Below, piece after piece: positions 23,885 to 32,337 of a DNA stretch of 64,000 nt; position 1 is the first letter of the stretch, and each line of letters begins with the position of its first letter. The position numbers were made by a program, and so were the translations under genes. Location: positions 3,898,001 to 3,962,000 of the forward strand of contig NZ_CP066356.1 in NCBI RefSeq assembly GCF_023278185.1. The letters run 5' to 3'. The notes below the pieces were generated by a model that had not been told where the DNA came from, searched no databases, and was given only the letters and a program-made list of their open reading frames with translations. This stretch comes from Bradyrhizobium elkanii USDA 76. GTDB lineage: Bacteria > Pseudomonadota > Alphaproteobacteria > Rhizobiales > Xanthobacteraceae.

Positions 23885-24829
23885 TCACCTTAGCTCCTTC
23901 CCCAGCTGCGCAAACACCGTCTCGCAGGTCATCAGATCCAGATGCCCGCCGCCGGCGTTCTTGAAGAAGGTGATGTCGCTATCCGACAGCCGGCCGGCGA
24001 CGGTGCCGCTCGCGAGGTCGTAGTGATCGCCGAGCACATCGGTCTCCTTGATCGCGCCGCCCGCAATCGGTTGCAAAATGTCGCCGACGCCGTCGAAGGC
24101 GGATTCGCGGCGGTCGACAAAGATGCGCGAACGCCGCGCCGCCTCGTCGTCGGACTCGCGGGTCTCCGGGGTGAAGCCGCCGACCAGATCGAGATGGGTG
24201 CCGGGCCTTAAATTGGCGCCCTTGACCAGCGGCTCGCGCGAGCGGGTGCATGTGGTGATAATATCGGCCTCGCGGGTCGCGGCGTCGAGATCGGTGACGG
24301 CTTCTGTGGCGATGCCGTCGCCTTCCAGCAGCGTCGCAAGCTCCTGCGCGCGCTCCACCGTCCGGTTCCAGACCCGCACCCGCTTCAGCTGCGGCCGCAC
24401 GGTGCGGTGGCCGCGCACCAGCCAGCGCGCCATCTCGCCGGCGCCGACCACCAGCAGCGTCTCGGCATCCGGCCGCGCCAGGTGTTTTGCGCCGAGCGCG
24501 GAGTCCGCGGCGGTCTTCCAATGGGTGATCTCGGCGGCGTCCATCACCGCGAGCGGACGCCCGTCATTGCCGTCGAACAGCACGCAGACCGCCTGCACCG
24601 CCGGCAGCTTGCCGTGGGCGAGGTTGCCCGGAAAACTGGTGTAGAGCTTGGTCATCATGAAGCGGCCGGCATCGACCGCGCTGCGCGTCACCAGCTGCTG
24701 GCCCTTGTCGTCGCCGAGATAGCTGTCGTGCACCGCGATCTTCGGCCGCCGGTGCGCGACCTCGATCGCCTCGATCAGGACCGGAAAGCTCAGGACGCGG
24801 TTGACCTCGCTGTCGTCGACGATATGCAC
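23885..24829 (-). CDS. ornithine cyclodeaminase/mu-crystallin family protein, 314 aa
   Basis: A cytoplasmic NAD(P)-binding enzyme family that includes ornithine cyclodeaminase, alanine dehydrogenase and ketimine reductase. Visible segments: GKLPAVQAVCVLFDGNDGRP (substrate loop), TAADSALGAKHLARP, the dinucleotide motif VVGAGEMA (about residues 125-132), VWNRTVERA, and DLVGGFTPETRE. GTG start behind GGGGAGA. The exact reaction is not predictable from motifs. It converges on the hydroxylase operon from the right, with one dispersed repeat between them. Confidence 0.85.
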   Translation of the reverse strand: MHIVDDSEVNRVLSFPVLIEAIEVAHRRPKIAVHDSYLGDDKGQQLVTRSAVDAGRFMMTKLYTSFPGNLAHGKLPAVQAVCVLFDGNDGRPLAVMDAAEITHWKTAADSALGAKHLARPDAETLLVVGAGEMARWLVRGHRTVRPQLKRVRVWNRTVERAQELATLLEGDGIATEAVTDLDAATREADIITTCTRSREPLVKGANLRPGTHLDLVGGFTPETRESDDEAARRSRIFVDRRESAFDGVGDILQPIAGGAIKETDVLGDHYDLASGTVAGRLSDSDITFFKNAGGGHLDLMTCETVFAQLGKELR

Positions 24830-24988
24830 GTGCTATCTCCCCTGGAGCGCCCCTCGCGCTCTCGCCGGACGTTCCCGAAACCTGTCCGGACTGGATAGCG
24901 CGTGGGGACGGCTAGTCAACCGGACATGCACCATTGGGCGTCCCTTGCTATCCTGCGGACCTGATTCTCTCGCAGGTTTTCGCAAGCC

Positions 24989-25729
24989 GTGGTTGCATTC
25001 ATCGTCGCCGTCCTGATCTTCATCCTGCTCGGCGGCGCCGCGCTTGCGACCATGGCGATCCATGCCCGGCTCGCCGATCATCACCGCAGCGACGAGACAA
25101 ACACCTCGGTACGCCTGGTCGCGACGCTGTTCGTCACCATGCCGTCGCTGCTGCTTGGCCTGATGATGAATAGTGCCGCCAACACCTATGTGGCGGTCGA
25201 TCGCAATCTGCATGTCTTCGCCACCGATCTCATCCTGCTCGACCGCAGCCTGCGGCCGCTCGGCCCAAGCGCCGACGAGCCGCGCAAGCGGCTGCTCGCC
25301 TATGTCGAGCAGGTGCTCAAGGATGTTCCGATCTCCAGGGCAAGCGCGGTGTCCGAGCGTCTGCTCGACGAGGTCGGCACCAGCCTGCGCGAGCTGCGGT
25401 TCGACGACGAGCAGAAGGTCGCGCTGTGGAACGACGCCCGGTCGGTCTACCGGCAGGCGGTGCAGCAGCGCTGGACCTTCGTCGAGCAGTCCGACGGCTC
25501 GTTTCCGTCGCCGCTGATCTGCATCCTGGTCGGGTGGCTGACGCTGATGTTCGCAACGCTGGGCTTTCGCGCGCCGCGCAACGCAGTGGTGATCTCGACC
25601 ACCGTCGCCGCCGCGGCGCTGATCTCGGCCGCGATCTATCTGATCCTCGAAATGAGCACGCCGTTCTCCGGCCCGATCCAGCTCTCCGACCGCCCGCTGG
25701 TGCGCGCGGTCGAGGAAATCAGGCGGTAG
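24989..25729 (+). CDS. DUF4239-type membrane protein, 246 aa
   Basis: Hydrophobic segments lie near residues 2-25, 42-65, 172-195 and 200-222. A cytoplasmic or periplasmic helical region (residues about 66-170) sits between the two pairs. The layout and the segments LVATLFVTMPSLLLGLMMNS and NLHVFATDLILLDRSLRPLG fit the bestrophin-like DUF4239 family. Biochemical role unknown; a channel function is only suggested by the family nickname. GTG 24989 is the apparent start with a weak ribosome site. It is a single-gene unit followed by a palindromic repeat. Confidence 0.75.
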   Translation: MVAFIVAVLIFILLGGAALATMAIHARLADHHRSDETNTSVRLVATLFVTMPSLLLGLMMNSAANTYVAVDRNLHVFATDLILLDRSLRPLGPSADEPRKRLLAYVEQVLKDVPISRASAVSERLLDEVGTSLRELRFDDEQKVALWNDARSVYRQAVQQRWTFVEQSDGSFPSPLICILVGWLTLMFATLGFRAPRNAVVISTTVAAAALISAAIYLILEMSTPFSGPIQLSDRPLVRAVEEIRR

Positions 25730-25742
25730 CACATTCGGTGCT

Positions 25743-25843
25743 GTAGCCCGGATGAGCCAACGGGTCGCGCGAACGCGCGCCCGATGACAGGCTCCGCGAT
25801 ATCCGGGGCGGCTCCCGCATGTCGCTCCGCTCATGCGGGCTAC
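25743..25843. repeat. palindromic GTAGCCCGG repeat with inserted module (opposite arm)
   Basis: The same outer palindrome as 23770-23871. Here a 41-bp module (25754-25794, GAGCCAACGGGTCGC to GATGACAGGCTC) sits in the left arm. It is the reverse complement of the module in the right arm of the 23770 copy. Confidence 0.75.
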
Positions 25844-25988
25844 GCGACGGTATCGGCACGCGCCTGCGGCTTTATTCCCCTCGCATTGGTCGCCGTCCCG
25901 AAAATTCTTCACGCGCGATCAGCGGAATAGTGCGCGCCCTCCGGCGTCCTAACGCATGCAAGCCATTTGCATTCGAACAGGAGACATC

Positions 25989-26375
25989 ATGAAGACATCG
26001 ATCTCGCTCGCGCTCGCCGCCGCCGCGTCGCTTGCGCTCGCCTCGACCGCCTTTGCCGCGCCGCCGACCAAGACCGGAACCACCGCGAAGGGCTCCGTCC
26101 TCACCGACGCCAAGGGCATGACGCTCTACACCTTCGACAAGGATTCAGAAGGTAAGTCGGCCTGCAACGGCCCGTGTGCGACGAACTGGCCGGTCTTGAA
26201 GGCGGACGCCAGCGACAAGGCTGAAGGCGGCTACACCATCATCTCGCGTGACGACGGCTCCAAGCAGTGGGCCTACAAGGGCAAGCCGCTCTATACCTTC
26301 GCCAAGGACCAGAAGGCCGGCGACATCACCGGCGACGGCTTCCTCAACGGCGCCTGGCACCTCGCGCAGCCCTGA
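25989..26375 (+). CDS. secreted repeat lipoprotein-like protein (COG4315), 128 aa
   Basis: ATG 25989 follows AGGAGACATC. A signal peptide is evident (SLALAAAASLALASTAFA, cleavage near residue 23). The mature part carries two related repeats, LTDAKGMTLYTFDKDSEGKS and AYKGKPLYTFAKDQKAGD. A CNGPCATNWP segment with a cysteine pair lies between them. This is the secreted repeat of unknown function family, exported to the periplasm. Stress or surface roles are guesses. It is monocistronic, with dispersed repeats on both sides. Confidence 0.88.
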   Translation: MKTSISLALAAAASLALASTAFAAPPTKTGTTAKGSVLTDAKGMTLYTFDKDSEGKSACNGPCATNWPVLKADASDKAEGGYTIISRDDGSKQWAYKGKPLYTFAKDQKAGDITGDGFLNGAWHLAQP

Positions 26376-26399
26376 GCGCTTGCAGGCGGATTGAACGTG

Positions 26400-26510
26400 G
26401 GGCGGGTTACCGCAAGCGCAACCCGCCGTCTCTCCGCACGCATACATGCGGCGGGTTACGCGGAGCCTGCCATCGGGCCGCCCTGCGCGCGGACCCGTTG
26501 GCTAACCCGC
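26400..26510. repeat. GGCGGGTTAC palindromic repeat with the same inserted module
   Basis: GGCGGGTTACCGCAAGCGCA and AACCCGCC arms alternate across the 167-base gap between two genes. The segment 26464-26503 (AGCCTGCCATCGGGC to GACCCGTTGGCT) is the module seen inside the other repeat family at 23770 and 25743, so the module is shared between two unrelated palindromes. Confidence 0.65.
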
Positions 26511-26542
26511 CATGCGATCCTGCCTGAAGCGACGATCGCGCC

Positions 26543-27124
26543 TCACGCCCTGCGCTTCAGCGCCATGCCCATGCTGATCCAGCTCACGCCGGCGCAGATC
26601 AGATCGACGCTGAGGAAAATGCCGAGCACGTAGAGGCTCGACACCGGCCAGCGCGCCAGGATCATGGCGCCGAGCACGAGCGTGATCAGGCCGGAGATCG
26701 CAACCATTCCCCACGGCGCTTCCGAGTTCATGCCGAAGGCGAGGAAGATGCGGACGATGCCGGAGACCACGAGCGCTACGCCGAGGAACAGCGTTAGCGT
26801 CGCCGCCGCGAGCAGCGGGTTCTCGAAGGTGACGAAGCCGGCGACGACATAGAGCGCGCCGAGCAGCAGCCAGAACAGGAACTTGCCCCAGGTCTTGAAC
26901 TGAAACGCGTTGATGATCTCGGCGACGCCGGCGACGATCATCATGGCGCCGACGAACAGCACGCTGACGACGGTGGCGAAGAAGACGCTGCCGAAGGCGA
27001 GCACGCCGGCGATCAGGTAGATCACGCCGAGGGCGACGATCCAGCCCCACTTGGCGCGGAGGTTGGAAAGCCCGGATCCGAGGCTGTGAGGAGGTGTGGC
27101 GGGTGAGCTGGACGCAGTGGACAT
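26543..27124 (-). CDS. HdeD/DUF308 family membrane protein, 193 aa
   Basis: Six hydrophobic helices are arranged as three hairpins: IVALGVIYLIAGVLAFGSV, VVSVLFVGAMMIVAGVAEII, FLFWLLLGALYVVAGFVTF, LTLFLGVALVVSGIVRIFLA, ISGLITLVLGAMILARWP and LYVLGIFLSVDLICAGVSWI. This is the acid-resistance HdeD family pattern in the inner membrane. GGGAG seven bases upstream selects ATG 27124 over an ATG at 27163. Together with the neighbouring dodecin and secreted repeat protein it looks like a stress-type gene group, though each gene stands alone. Confidence 0.88.
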   Translation of the reverse strand: MSTASSSPATPPHSLGSGLSNLRAKWGWIVALGVIYLIAGVLAFGSVFFATVVSVLFVGAMMIVAGVAEIINAFQFKTWGKFLFWLLLGALYVVAGFVTFENPLLAAATLTLFLGVALVVSGIVRIFLAFGMNSEAPWGMVAISGLITLVLGAMILARWPVSSLYVLGIFLSVDLICAGVSWISMGMALKRRA

Positions 27125-27369
27125 CGTATCGCTCCCGAATACTTGATGAAACCATGCTACCATAGGTCAAGGCACGGACAAGGGCGGGTGCGCAGCTGGC
27201 ACGAAATGCATGCTGGCACCAAAGGCGTCGCGACACGTTTGATTCAATTCGTCCGGCATGTTGCCGCGCAGCATTCGCCGGTTTGACGACGGCCGGCCCG
27301 CATCGGACGATGGACTGTCCGGACCGCAGCGCAAGCGGTTCGGATCGCGCAGCCACAGAGGAGGTCGAC

Positions 27370-27591
27370 ATGCCCGCCACGCACGACAAGGATCACGTTT
27401 ACAAAATCCTGGAACTGGTCGGATCATCGGACAAGAGCATCGAGGCGGCGATCGAGAACGCCGTCAGCCGCGCGTCAAAGACGATCCGGGAAATGAAGTG
27501 GTTCGAGGTGGTGCAGACGCGGGGCCATATCGAGGACGGCAAGATCCGGCACTACCAGGTGGCGCTGCGGGTCGGCTTTACGCTGGAGTAG
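27370..27591 (+). CDS. dodecin, 73 aa
   Basis: Dodecins are small dodecameric flavin-binding proteins that buffer free flavin or riboflavin. The 73-residue product fits the family exactly: [40 protein letters not shown] (with the flavin-stacking Trp) and [17 protein letters not shown] 27370 follows AGAGGAGGTCGAC. The upstream in-frame extension is not needed. It is divergent from hdeD, and the 245 bases between them hold both promoters. Confidence 0.92.
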   Translation: MPATHDKDHVYKILELVGSSDKSIEAAIENAVSRASKTIREMKWFEVVQTRGHIEDGKIRHYQVALRVGFTLE

Positions 27592-27654
27592 GGCGGCCTT
27601 AGTTCGTCATTCACCGGTGCGCAATTCGAACGCGAACCTGCGCCCCACTATGCT

Positions 27655-27755
27655 GTCATCGCCCGGCTTGACCGGGCGATCCAGTACGCCGGGGCCTCTC
27701 GGTTCAAGCACGGCCGTCCCTGGAATACTGGATCACCCGCTTTCGCGGGTGATGA
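27655..27755. repeat. palindromic intergenic repeat (ATCCAGTA type)
   Basis: CGCCCGGCTTGACCGGGCG forms a local hairpin. GATCCAGTA near 27681 is mirrored by TACTGGATC at 27725-27733. CCCGCTTTCGCGGG forms a third small hairpin. Together these give a REP-like structure of about 100 bp. Confidence 0.65.
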
Positions 27756-27795
27756 CACCGCGCTGTTTGACGTCCTGAATTGCGACGCATCCTCA

Positions 27796-27910
27796 TCGTC
27801 GTCCCGGCGTAGGCCGGGACCCATAACCACCGAAGGTCGTTGGTACGCGCGCTGGGACCACAGCCTTTCTCACCAACCAAATCCTGTGGTTATGGGTCCT
27901 GGCTTTCGCC
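27796..27910. repeat. palindromic intergenic repeat (GGGACCCATAACC type)
   Basis: CCCGGCGTAGGCCGGGACCC, then CATAACCAC, at the left is mirrored by GTGGTTATGGGTCCTGGC near 27883-27902 and GCCAGGACGACGA after it. It forms a large imperfect stem across about 115 bases. With the neighbouring repeat it fills the 348-base gap 27592-27939. No gene is seen there. Confidence 0.65.
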
Positions 27911-27939
27911 AGGACGACGAATGGAAAGTGTCGTCCCCG

Positions 27940-28500
27940 TCACCGTCGCGACAGCGGCGCGGGCGGCGGCGGGGCGGTGGCGCCGGCGGCGAGGGAGCGC
28001 TGCACCATCACGGTGTCGGACCAGCGGCCGTAGCGATAGGCGACACCGGGCAAATGCCCGACGCGGGCGAAGCCGAAGCGGTCGTGCAGCGCGAGCGAGG
28101 CGGCGTTGTCGCTGTCGATGTAGCCGATCATCTGGCGGAAGCCGGCGGCGGCGCAGGTGTCGATCAACTCCTGCAGCAGCCGGCCGCCGACGCGCTGGCC
28201 GGTGAAGCGGTGATGCACATAGATCGAATGCTTCACCGTGTAGCGGTAGGCCGGACGCTTGCGGAACAGCACGACATAGGCGTAGCCGACCACCTCGCCG
28301 TCACAGATCGCGACGAGATGGGGCAGGCGGGTGTTGCGCAGATTCTTGCGGCGGTCGCGCAGATCGTCGGGCTCCGGCGTGCCGCTGTCGTCGACGCTCT
28401 CCTCGACGCCGCGGCGGATGTGGTGGCGGTAGATCGACAGCATGGCGTCGACGTCGCCGTCGCGGGACGGGCGGACGGTGATCTTGTGATCATTCTCCAT
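27940..28500 (-). CDS. GNAT-family N-acetyltransferase (PAT-like), 186 aa
   Basis: A phosphinothricin-acetyltransferase-like GNAT enzyme. ITVRPSRDGDVDAMLSIY starts the fold, VGYAYVVLFRKRPAYRYTVK forms the central strands, HHRFTGQRVGGRLLQELID is the acetyl-CoA pyrophosphate loop (RxGxGxxL, here QRVGGRLL), and DNAASLALHDRFGF is the conserved C-terminal motif. The tail is Ala/Pro-rich. It begins 18 bases after the Orn/Lys/Arg decarboxylase gene on the same strand, so it is probably co-transcribed. An amine produced by that enzyme is a plausible acetyl acceptor, but this is inference. Confidence 0.85.
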   Translation of the reverse strand: MENDHKITVRPSRDGDVDAMLSIYRHHIRRGVEESVDDSGTPEPDDLRDRRKNLRNTRLPHLVAICDGEVVGYAYVVLFRKRPAYRYTVKHSIYVHHRFTGQRVGGRLLQELIDTCAAAGFRQMIGYIDSDNAASLALHDRFGFARVGHLPGVAYRYGRWSDTVMVQRSLAAGATAPPPPAPLSRR

Positions 28501-28518
28501 TGTGTTGCGTCCGTTCGC

Positions 28519-30876
28519 CTATTCGGACACGACATAGGTGTAGAAGCGGACGCGGCCGGAGTCGTCGATCTCCTTGTAGATGCCCTGGACTTCGACCTCG
28601 AAGCCCGGGAACGCATTGAAGCTCGCCTCGAACATCTTCAGATAATCGATCATCGGCTTGCTGCGTTCCGACAGCCGCTCGCCGGGCACGATGGTGGCAA
28701 TGCCGGGTGGGTAGACCACAAACGGCGTCGCGGCGACGCGGCCGAAGATCTGGTCGATCGGCAGATAGTCGACATCGTTGCGGATGAGATATTGTGCGGC
28801 CTGGCGCGGCGACATCGCGATCTCGGGCAGGTGCTCGGGCAGGAATTGCCTGGCCTGCAGCGTGCTGACGCCGCCGTCGCGGAAGAAGCGGTGCATGTCG
28901 CCGCAGAGGTCGCGCAGCCGCACCCCGCTATAGCGTTGCGGGCGGCGGCGGAAGAATTCGGGGATGACGTCCTCGATCAGCGCGTTGTCGTCGTGCAGCT
29001 TCTTGAAGGCGACCAGCCCCGACACCAGCGTGCCGGCCTTGCTGGCCTCGACGCCGGGCGTCAGCAGGAACAGCAGGGAGTTGAGGTCGTTCTTCTCGGC
29101 GACGATCTGGTTCTCGCGGAGATATTGCGCCACCACCGGCGCGGGGATGCCGTGATCGGCATAGGCGCCGGTGGCGTGATCGAAGCCCGGCGTCAGCAAT
29201 GTGAGCTTGTTCGGGTCGGTCATGGCGAAGCCCGCGGTCAGCTCGGGGAAGCCGTGCCAGGTTTCGCCGGGACTGAGCTGCCAGTAGGACGGATTGGTCG
29301 CGAGCTGGTCGGTCGAGATCGTCTCCCAGGCGACATTGTGCACGCCGTTCTCGCGCGCGACGTCGGGGATCATGACGCGATCCGGCACGAACGGCTCGAA
29401 GAACCAGCGCCGCTCGGCCCGCGTCTCCTTCTCCTCGAACTCGCGCTTCACGGCGCGGATCTTCTTGCGCAATTCGATGCCGAGCCGGATCGTGTCGTCC
29501 CACAAGACTTCGCCGGAACGGCCCTTCATCATCTGAGCGCCGACATCGAGCGAGGCGAAGATCGGATAGAACGGCGAGGTCGAGGCGTGCTGCATGAAGC
29601 TTTCGTTGAAGCGGCGGTGCTCGACCCGGCGCTTCTGGCCCTTGATGTGGCGGTCGCGGATGTGGATCTGCGAGGCCTGCGAGAAGCTCGCGAGCTGCTT
29701 GTGGGTCGATTGGGTCGCGATGATGCCGGGCGCCTCGGGGCCGAGATCGGACAGTCCCATGGCGAAGCGGCCGGCATAGATCGGGTGGAATTTCATGAAG
29801 CCGGCCCAGGCCTCGTCGAACAGGATATAGTCGCAGAGATGGCCGATCCGCTTGAGGATCATCTCGGCCGAGTGGATGGTGCCGTCATAGGTGCACTGCT
29901 CGACCACCGCGACGCGGAACGGACGCTCCTTCTTCCAGGCGTTCTCGTCCCTCACCAGCGGATGCTTGCGGATGTGATCGCGCAGCGTGCCCTCGTCGAG
30001 CAGGTCCCAGCGCATCGGGCCGATCAGGCCCCAGGCGTTGCGCACCGTCGGCACATAGACCGGGATGCCGCCGCCGATCAGCAGCGCGCCGTGATGCGCG
30101 GCCTTGTGGTTGTTGCGGTCGAACAGCACGAGGTCGCCGTCGGTAACCAGCGAGCCGAGCGCGACCTTGTTGGAGGTCGAGGTGCCGTTGAGCACGAAAT
30201 AGGTCTTCTCGGCGCCGAAGATCCTCGCCGCCTCCTTCTGCGCCCGCAGCGCCGGGCCCTCATGGGTGAGGAGGTCGCCGAGGTCGAGCACGGAATTGTC
30301 GAGGTCGTCGCGAAACACCGCTTCGCCGAGATGTTCGACGAACACCCGTCCGATCGGGCTGCGGCTGTAGAACACGCCGCCGTTATGGCCCGGGCATGTC
30401 CAGAGCTGGTTGCCTTCCTCGGCATAGTCGACCAGCGCGCCGAAGAACGGCGTCTTCAAATTCTCGGCATATTGCTTCAGCCTGGAGATCAGGTTCTTGG
30501 CGATGAAGGGCGGAGTTTCCTCGGACAGGAACACGTAGCCGTCGATGAAGTCGAGCACCTCGACCGGCAGGTCCTCGAACCGCTTGCGGCGGATCAGGAG
30601 GATGATTGGGAAGTCGAGGCCGCGCCGGCGCATCAGGTTGATCAGTGCCGCGGTCTTGCCCTCAAGCCCCTTCTTGCCCCAATCGACCACCATGCAGCCG
30701 ATCGCGGCATCGGTCTGCACCGCGATCTCGGCATCCTCCAGCTTGCGGGCGCGAACCACCTCGAAGCCGGAGCGCTCGATCTCGGCGATGATCTGGTTGA
30801 AGCGGATGCCCTCGAGGTCGTCGGCCTCGAACACCGGTGCTGCGAACAGGAAGTTGAAGCGTTTGAAATAGTCCAT
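28519..30876 (-). CDS. Orn/Lys/Arg decarboxylase, 785 aa
   Basis: A PLP-dependent fold-I amino acid decarboxylase that converts ornithine, lysine or arginine to putrescine, cadaverine or agmatine. The N-terminal wing or receiver-like domain spans residues 1-125. The catalytic core contains TCPGHNGGVFY, VLNGTSTSNK, LFDRNNHKAAHHGALLIGG, VEQCTYDGT, FDEAWAGFMKFHPIY, and the Schiff-base Lys in QSTHKQLASFSQAS (about residue 391). Length (715-790) fits the inducible or biosynthetic family. GGGGA five bases before ATG 30876 sets the start. The specificity among the three amino acids cannot be read. Confidence 0.9.
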   Translation of the reverse strand: MDYFKRFNFLFAAPVFEADDLEGIRFNQIIAEIERSGFEVVRARKLEDAEIAVQTDAAIGCMVVDWGKKGLEGKTAALINLMRRRGLDFPIILLIRRKRFEDLPVEVLDFIDGYVFLSEETPPFIAKNLISRLKQYAENLKTPFFGALVDYAEEGNQLWTCPGHNGGVFYSRSPIGRVFVEHLGEAVFRDDLDNSVLDLGDLLTHEGPALRAQKEAARIFGAEKTYFVLNGTSTSNKVALGSLVTDGDLVLFDRNNHKAAHHGALLIGGGIPVYVPTVRNAWGLIGPMRWDLLDEGTLRDHIRKHPLVRDENAWKKERPFRVAVVEQCTYDGTIHSAEMILKRIGHLCDYILFDEAWAGFMKFHPIYAGRFAMGLSDLGPEAPGIIATQSTHKQLASFSQASQIHIRDRHIKGQKRRVEHRRFNESFMQHASTSPFYPIFASLDVGAQMMKGRSGEVLWDDTIRLGIELRKKIRAVKREFEEKETRAERRWFFEPFVPDRVMIPDVARENGVHNVAWETISTDQLATNPSYWQLSPGETWHGFPELTAGFAMTDPNKLTLLTPGFDHATGAYADHGIPAPVVAQYLRENQIVAEKNDLNSLLFLLTPGVEASKAGTLVSGLVAFKKLHDDNALIEDVIPEFFRRRPQRYSGVRLRDLCGDMHRFFRDGGVSTLQARQFLPEHLPEIAMSPRQAAQYLIRNDVDYLPIDQIFGRVAATPFVVYPPGIATIVPGERLSERSKPMIDYLKMFEASFNAFPGFEVEVQGIYKEIDDSGRVRFYTYVVSE

Positions 30877-30981
30877 GCGTGTCCCCGAACTGGTCCGGCG
30901 CTGACGTGTCGGCACAATTCATGACAGGCAGATGACAAGGGGGTGGATCGAGGATCGAATAGATTGTGGGGACGCAATCCC

Positions 30982-32133
30982 TCACTGCACGGCGTCAGCC
31001 CGTGGATATTCGAGCTGCATGGCGACGAAGTCCGCCGTGCCGCGGCCATAGCGTGTCTCGATCCTGGCAAGCGCCCGGTCGAGTGCCTGCGCGGGCGGCG
31101 CGGTGCCGACCGCGGGCAGCAGACCATCTGCGGACCAGGCCGACGCCACGACCTGCGGATAGATGCGCAGGCCGTTGCGGGTCGTCACGACGTCGCCGGT
31201 CGCAGCGAAGGTCACGGCATGCGAGCGATAGGTGCGCGACCAGCTGTCGGCGACCAGCGCAAGCGAGACCTCGTCGACGCCGGGAGCAAGCGCGAGCCCT
31301 AGCTGTTCCCGGTTCCAGAACGCCAGCGTGTTCTGGATCGCGGTCAGCGCGAAAGGACGTGTGAACTTGAAGGCGTTGCTGTCATGCCGCGCGTCCCAGC
31401 CGGGCAGGCCGATCTCGCGCGCGACGGCCTCGGCCTTGGCGCGGCCGGCGATCGCCTCGATCAGCGTCAGCGACATCGGCATCGACGCCGAAATCCCAGT
31501 CGTCGTCGCGAGGCCGCGATCGACCACGATGCGGCGGTCGGCAACGTATTGGATGGCGGGATGTTTGCTGCGCCAGTTCTTCAGGTAGAACCAGTGCGTG
31601 GTGGCGCGCCTGCCGTCGAGCAGGCCGGTCGAGGCGAGCACCTTGGCGCCGGCGCAGACGGCGACGATCACAGCGCCTTTCTCCGCCTGCTGCCGGATCC
31701 ATTGCATGACTGTGGGATCGTCGTCGCGGCTCATCGCCGGCACGATGACGTAGTCGGCGCCGTCGGGATGTGCGGCATCGAATGCGGCGATGGTCGCATC
31801 AGGCTCGACCTTCAGCACCGGGAACAGCGCGACCGGACCGGGTCCCGTCGCCAGCGTGACGACATCGGCAACATCGGCGCGCTTGAGGATGCCGTAGGGC
31901 ATCAGATAGTCGGTGGTCTCGGTCATGTCGTTGATGCCGAGGATCGCGATCAGCGGTCGCGCCCGCTTCGGCGGCTTCAGCGCCGCGAGCATCGCGTCGT
32001 GCTCTTGCGTCGCGATCGGCGGCGGAACGCGGAACGCCGATGCGGCGGGCAGGGTGAAGAGCCAGATGCCGCCGATGATTGGAACCAGCGCGGCGACGGC
32101 GATGCCGCACCACGCGAGAAGCCGCCAGGTCAT
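30982..32133 (-). CDS. membrane-anchored DJ-1/PfpI family protein, 383 aa
   Basis: An N-terminal membrane segment (WCGIAVAALVPIIGGIWLFT) is followed by a class-I glutamine-amidotransferase-like domain of the DJ-1/PfpI superfamily. PLIAILGINDMTETTDYLMP begins the domain, and VAVCAGAKVLASTGLLDGRR holds the nucleophilic Cys. TTTGISASMPMSLTLIEAIA follows, as in GlxA/FtrA-type regulators, but there is no AraC DNA-binding domain. The C-terminal 140 residues are unassigned. It is probably periplasmic or membrane-facing. ATG 32133 is chosen over a TTG at 32148. Function unknown beyond the fold. Confidence 0.78.
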   Translation of the reverse strand: MTWRLLAWCGIAVAALVPIIGGIWLFTLPAASAFRVPPPIATQEHDAMLAALKPPKRARPLIAILGINDMTETTDYLMPYGILKRADVADVVTLATGPGPVALFPVLKVEPDATIAAFDAAHPDGADYVIVPAMSRDDDPTVMQWIRQQAEKGAVIVAVCAGAKVLASTGLLDGRRATTHWFYLKNWRSKHPAIQYVADRRIVVDRGLATTTGISASMPMSLTLIEAIAGRAKAEAVAREIGLPGWDARHDSNAFKFTRPFALTAIQNTLAFWNREQLGLALAPGVDEVSLALVADSWSRTYRSHAVTFAATGDVVTTRNGLRIYPQVVASAWSADGLLPAVGTAPPAQALDRALARIETRYGRGTADFVAMQLEYPRADAVQ

Positions 32134-32253
32134 GATGATCGATCTCAACGTATCCGCGTGCGTCGCCCGGCACGCAAGCTACTCGCCGGTCACGTCGACC
32201 AAAACGGCGAAATTCCCGCAAAAACGGACACGCCAACAACGCGGCTCAAACGC

Positions 32254-32325
32254 GTAGCCCGGACGGGCGACAGCGACATCCGGGGCCGGTCCTTCCCCGC
32301 ATGCCGCTCCGCTCACGCGGGCTGC
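32254..32325. repeat. palindromic GTAGCCCGG repeat, minimal form
   Basis: GTAGCCCGGACGGGCGACAG, then CATCCGGGG, forms the left hairpin. GCATGCCGCTCCGCTCACGCGGGCTGC mirrors it on the right (written here without the inserted module). It is the same family as 23770, 25743 and 43035. Confidence 0.7.
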
Positions 32326-32337
32326 TATGCGACGCGC

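Noticed and set aside
23770..27910. CRISPR array
   Set aside because: The repeated sequences are palindromic, dispersed and unevenly spaced, with no regular spacers and no cas genes.
27886..30924. 1,012-aa plus-strand open frame
   Set aside because: It is the antisense shadow of the decarboxylase and GNAT genes. The translation is rich in Asp, His, Ala and Val with no recognisable domain, as expected for the antisense frame of GC-rich genes.
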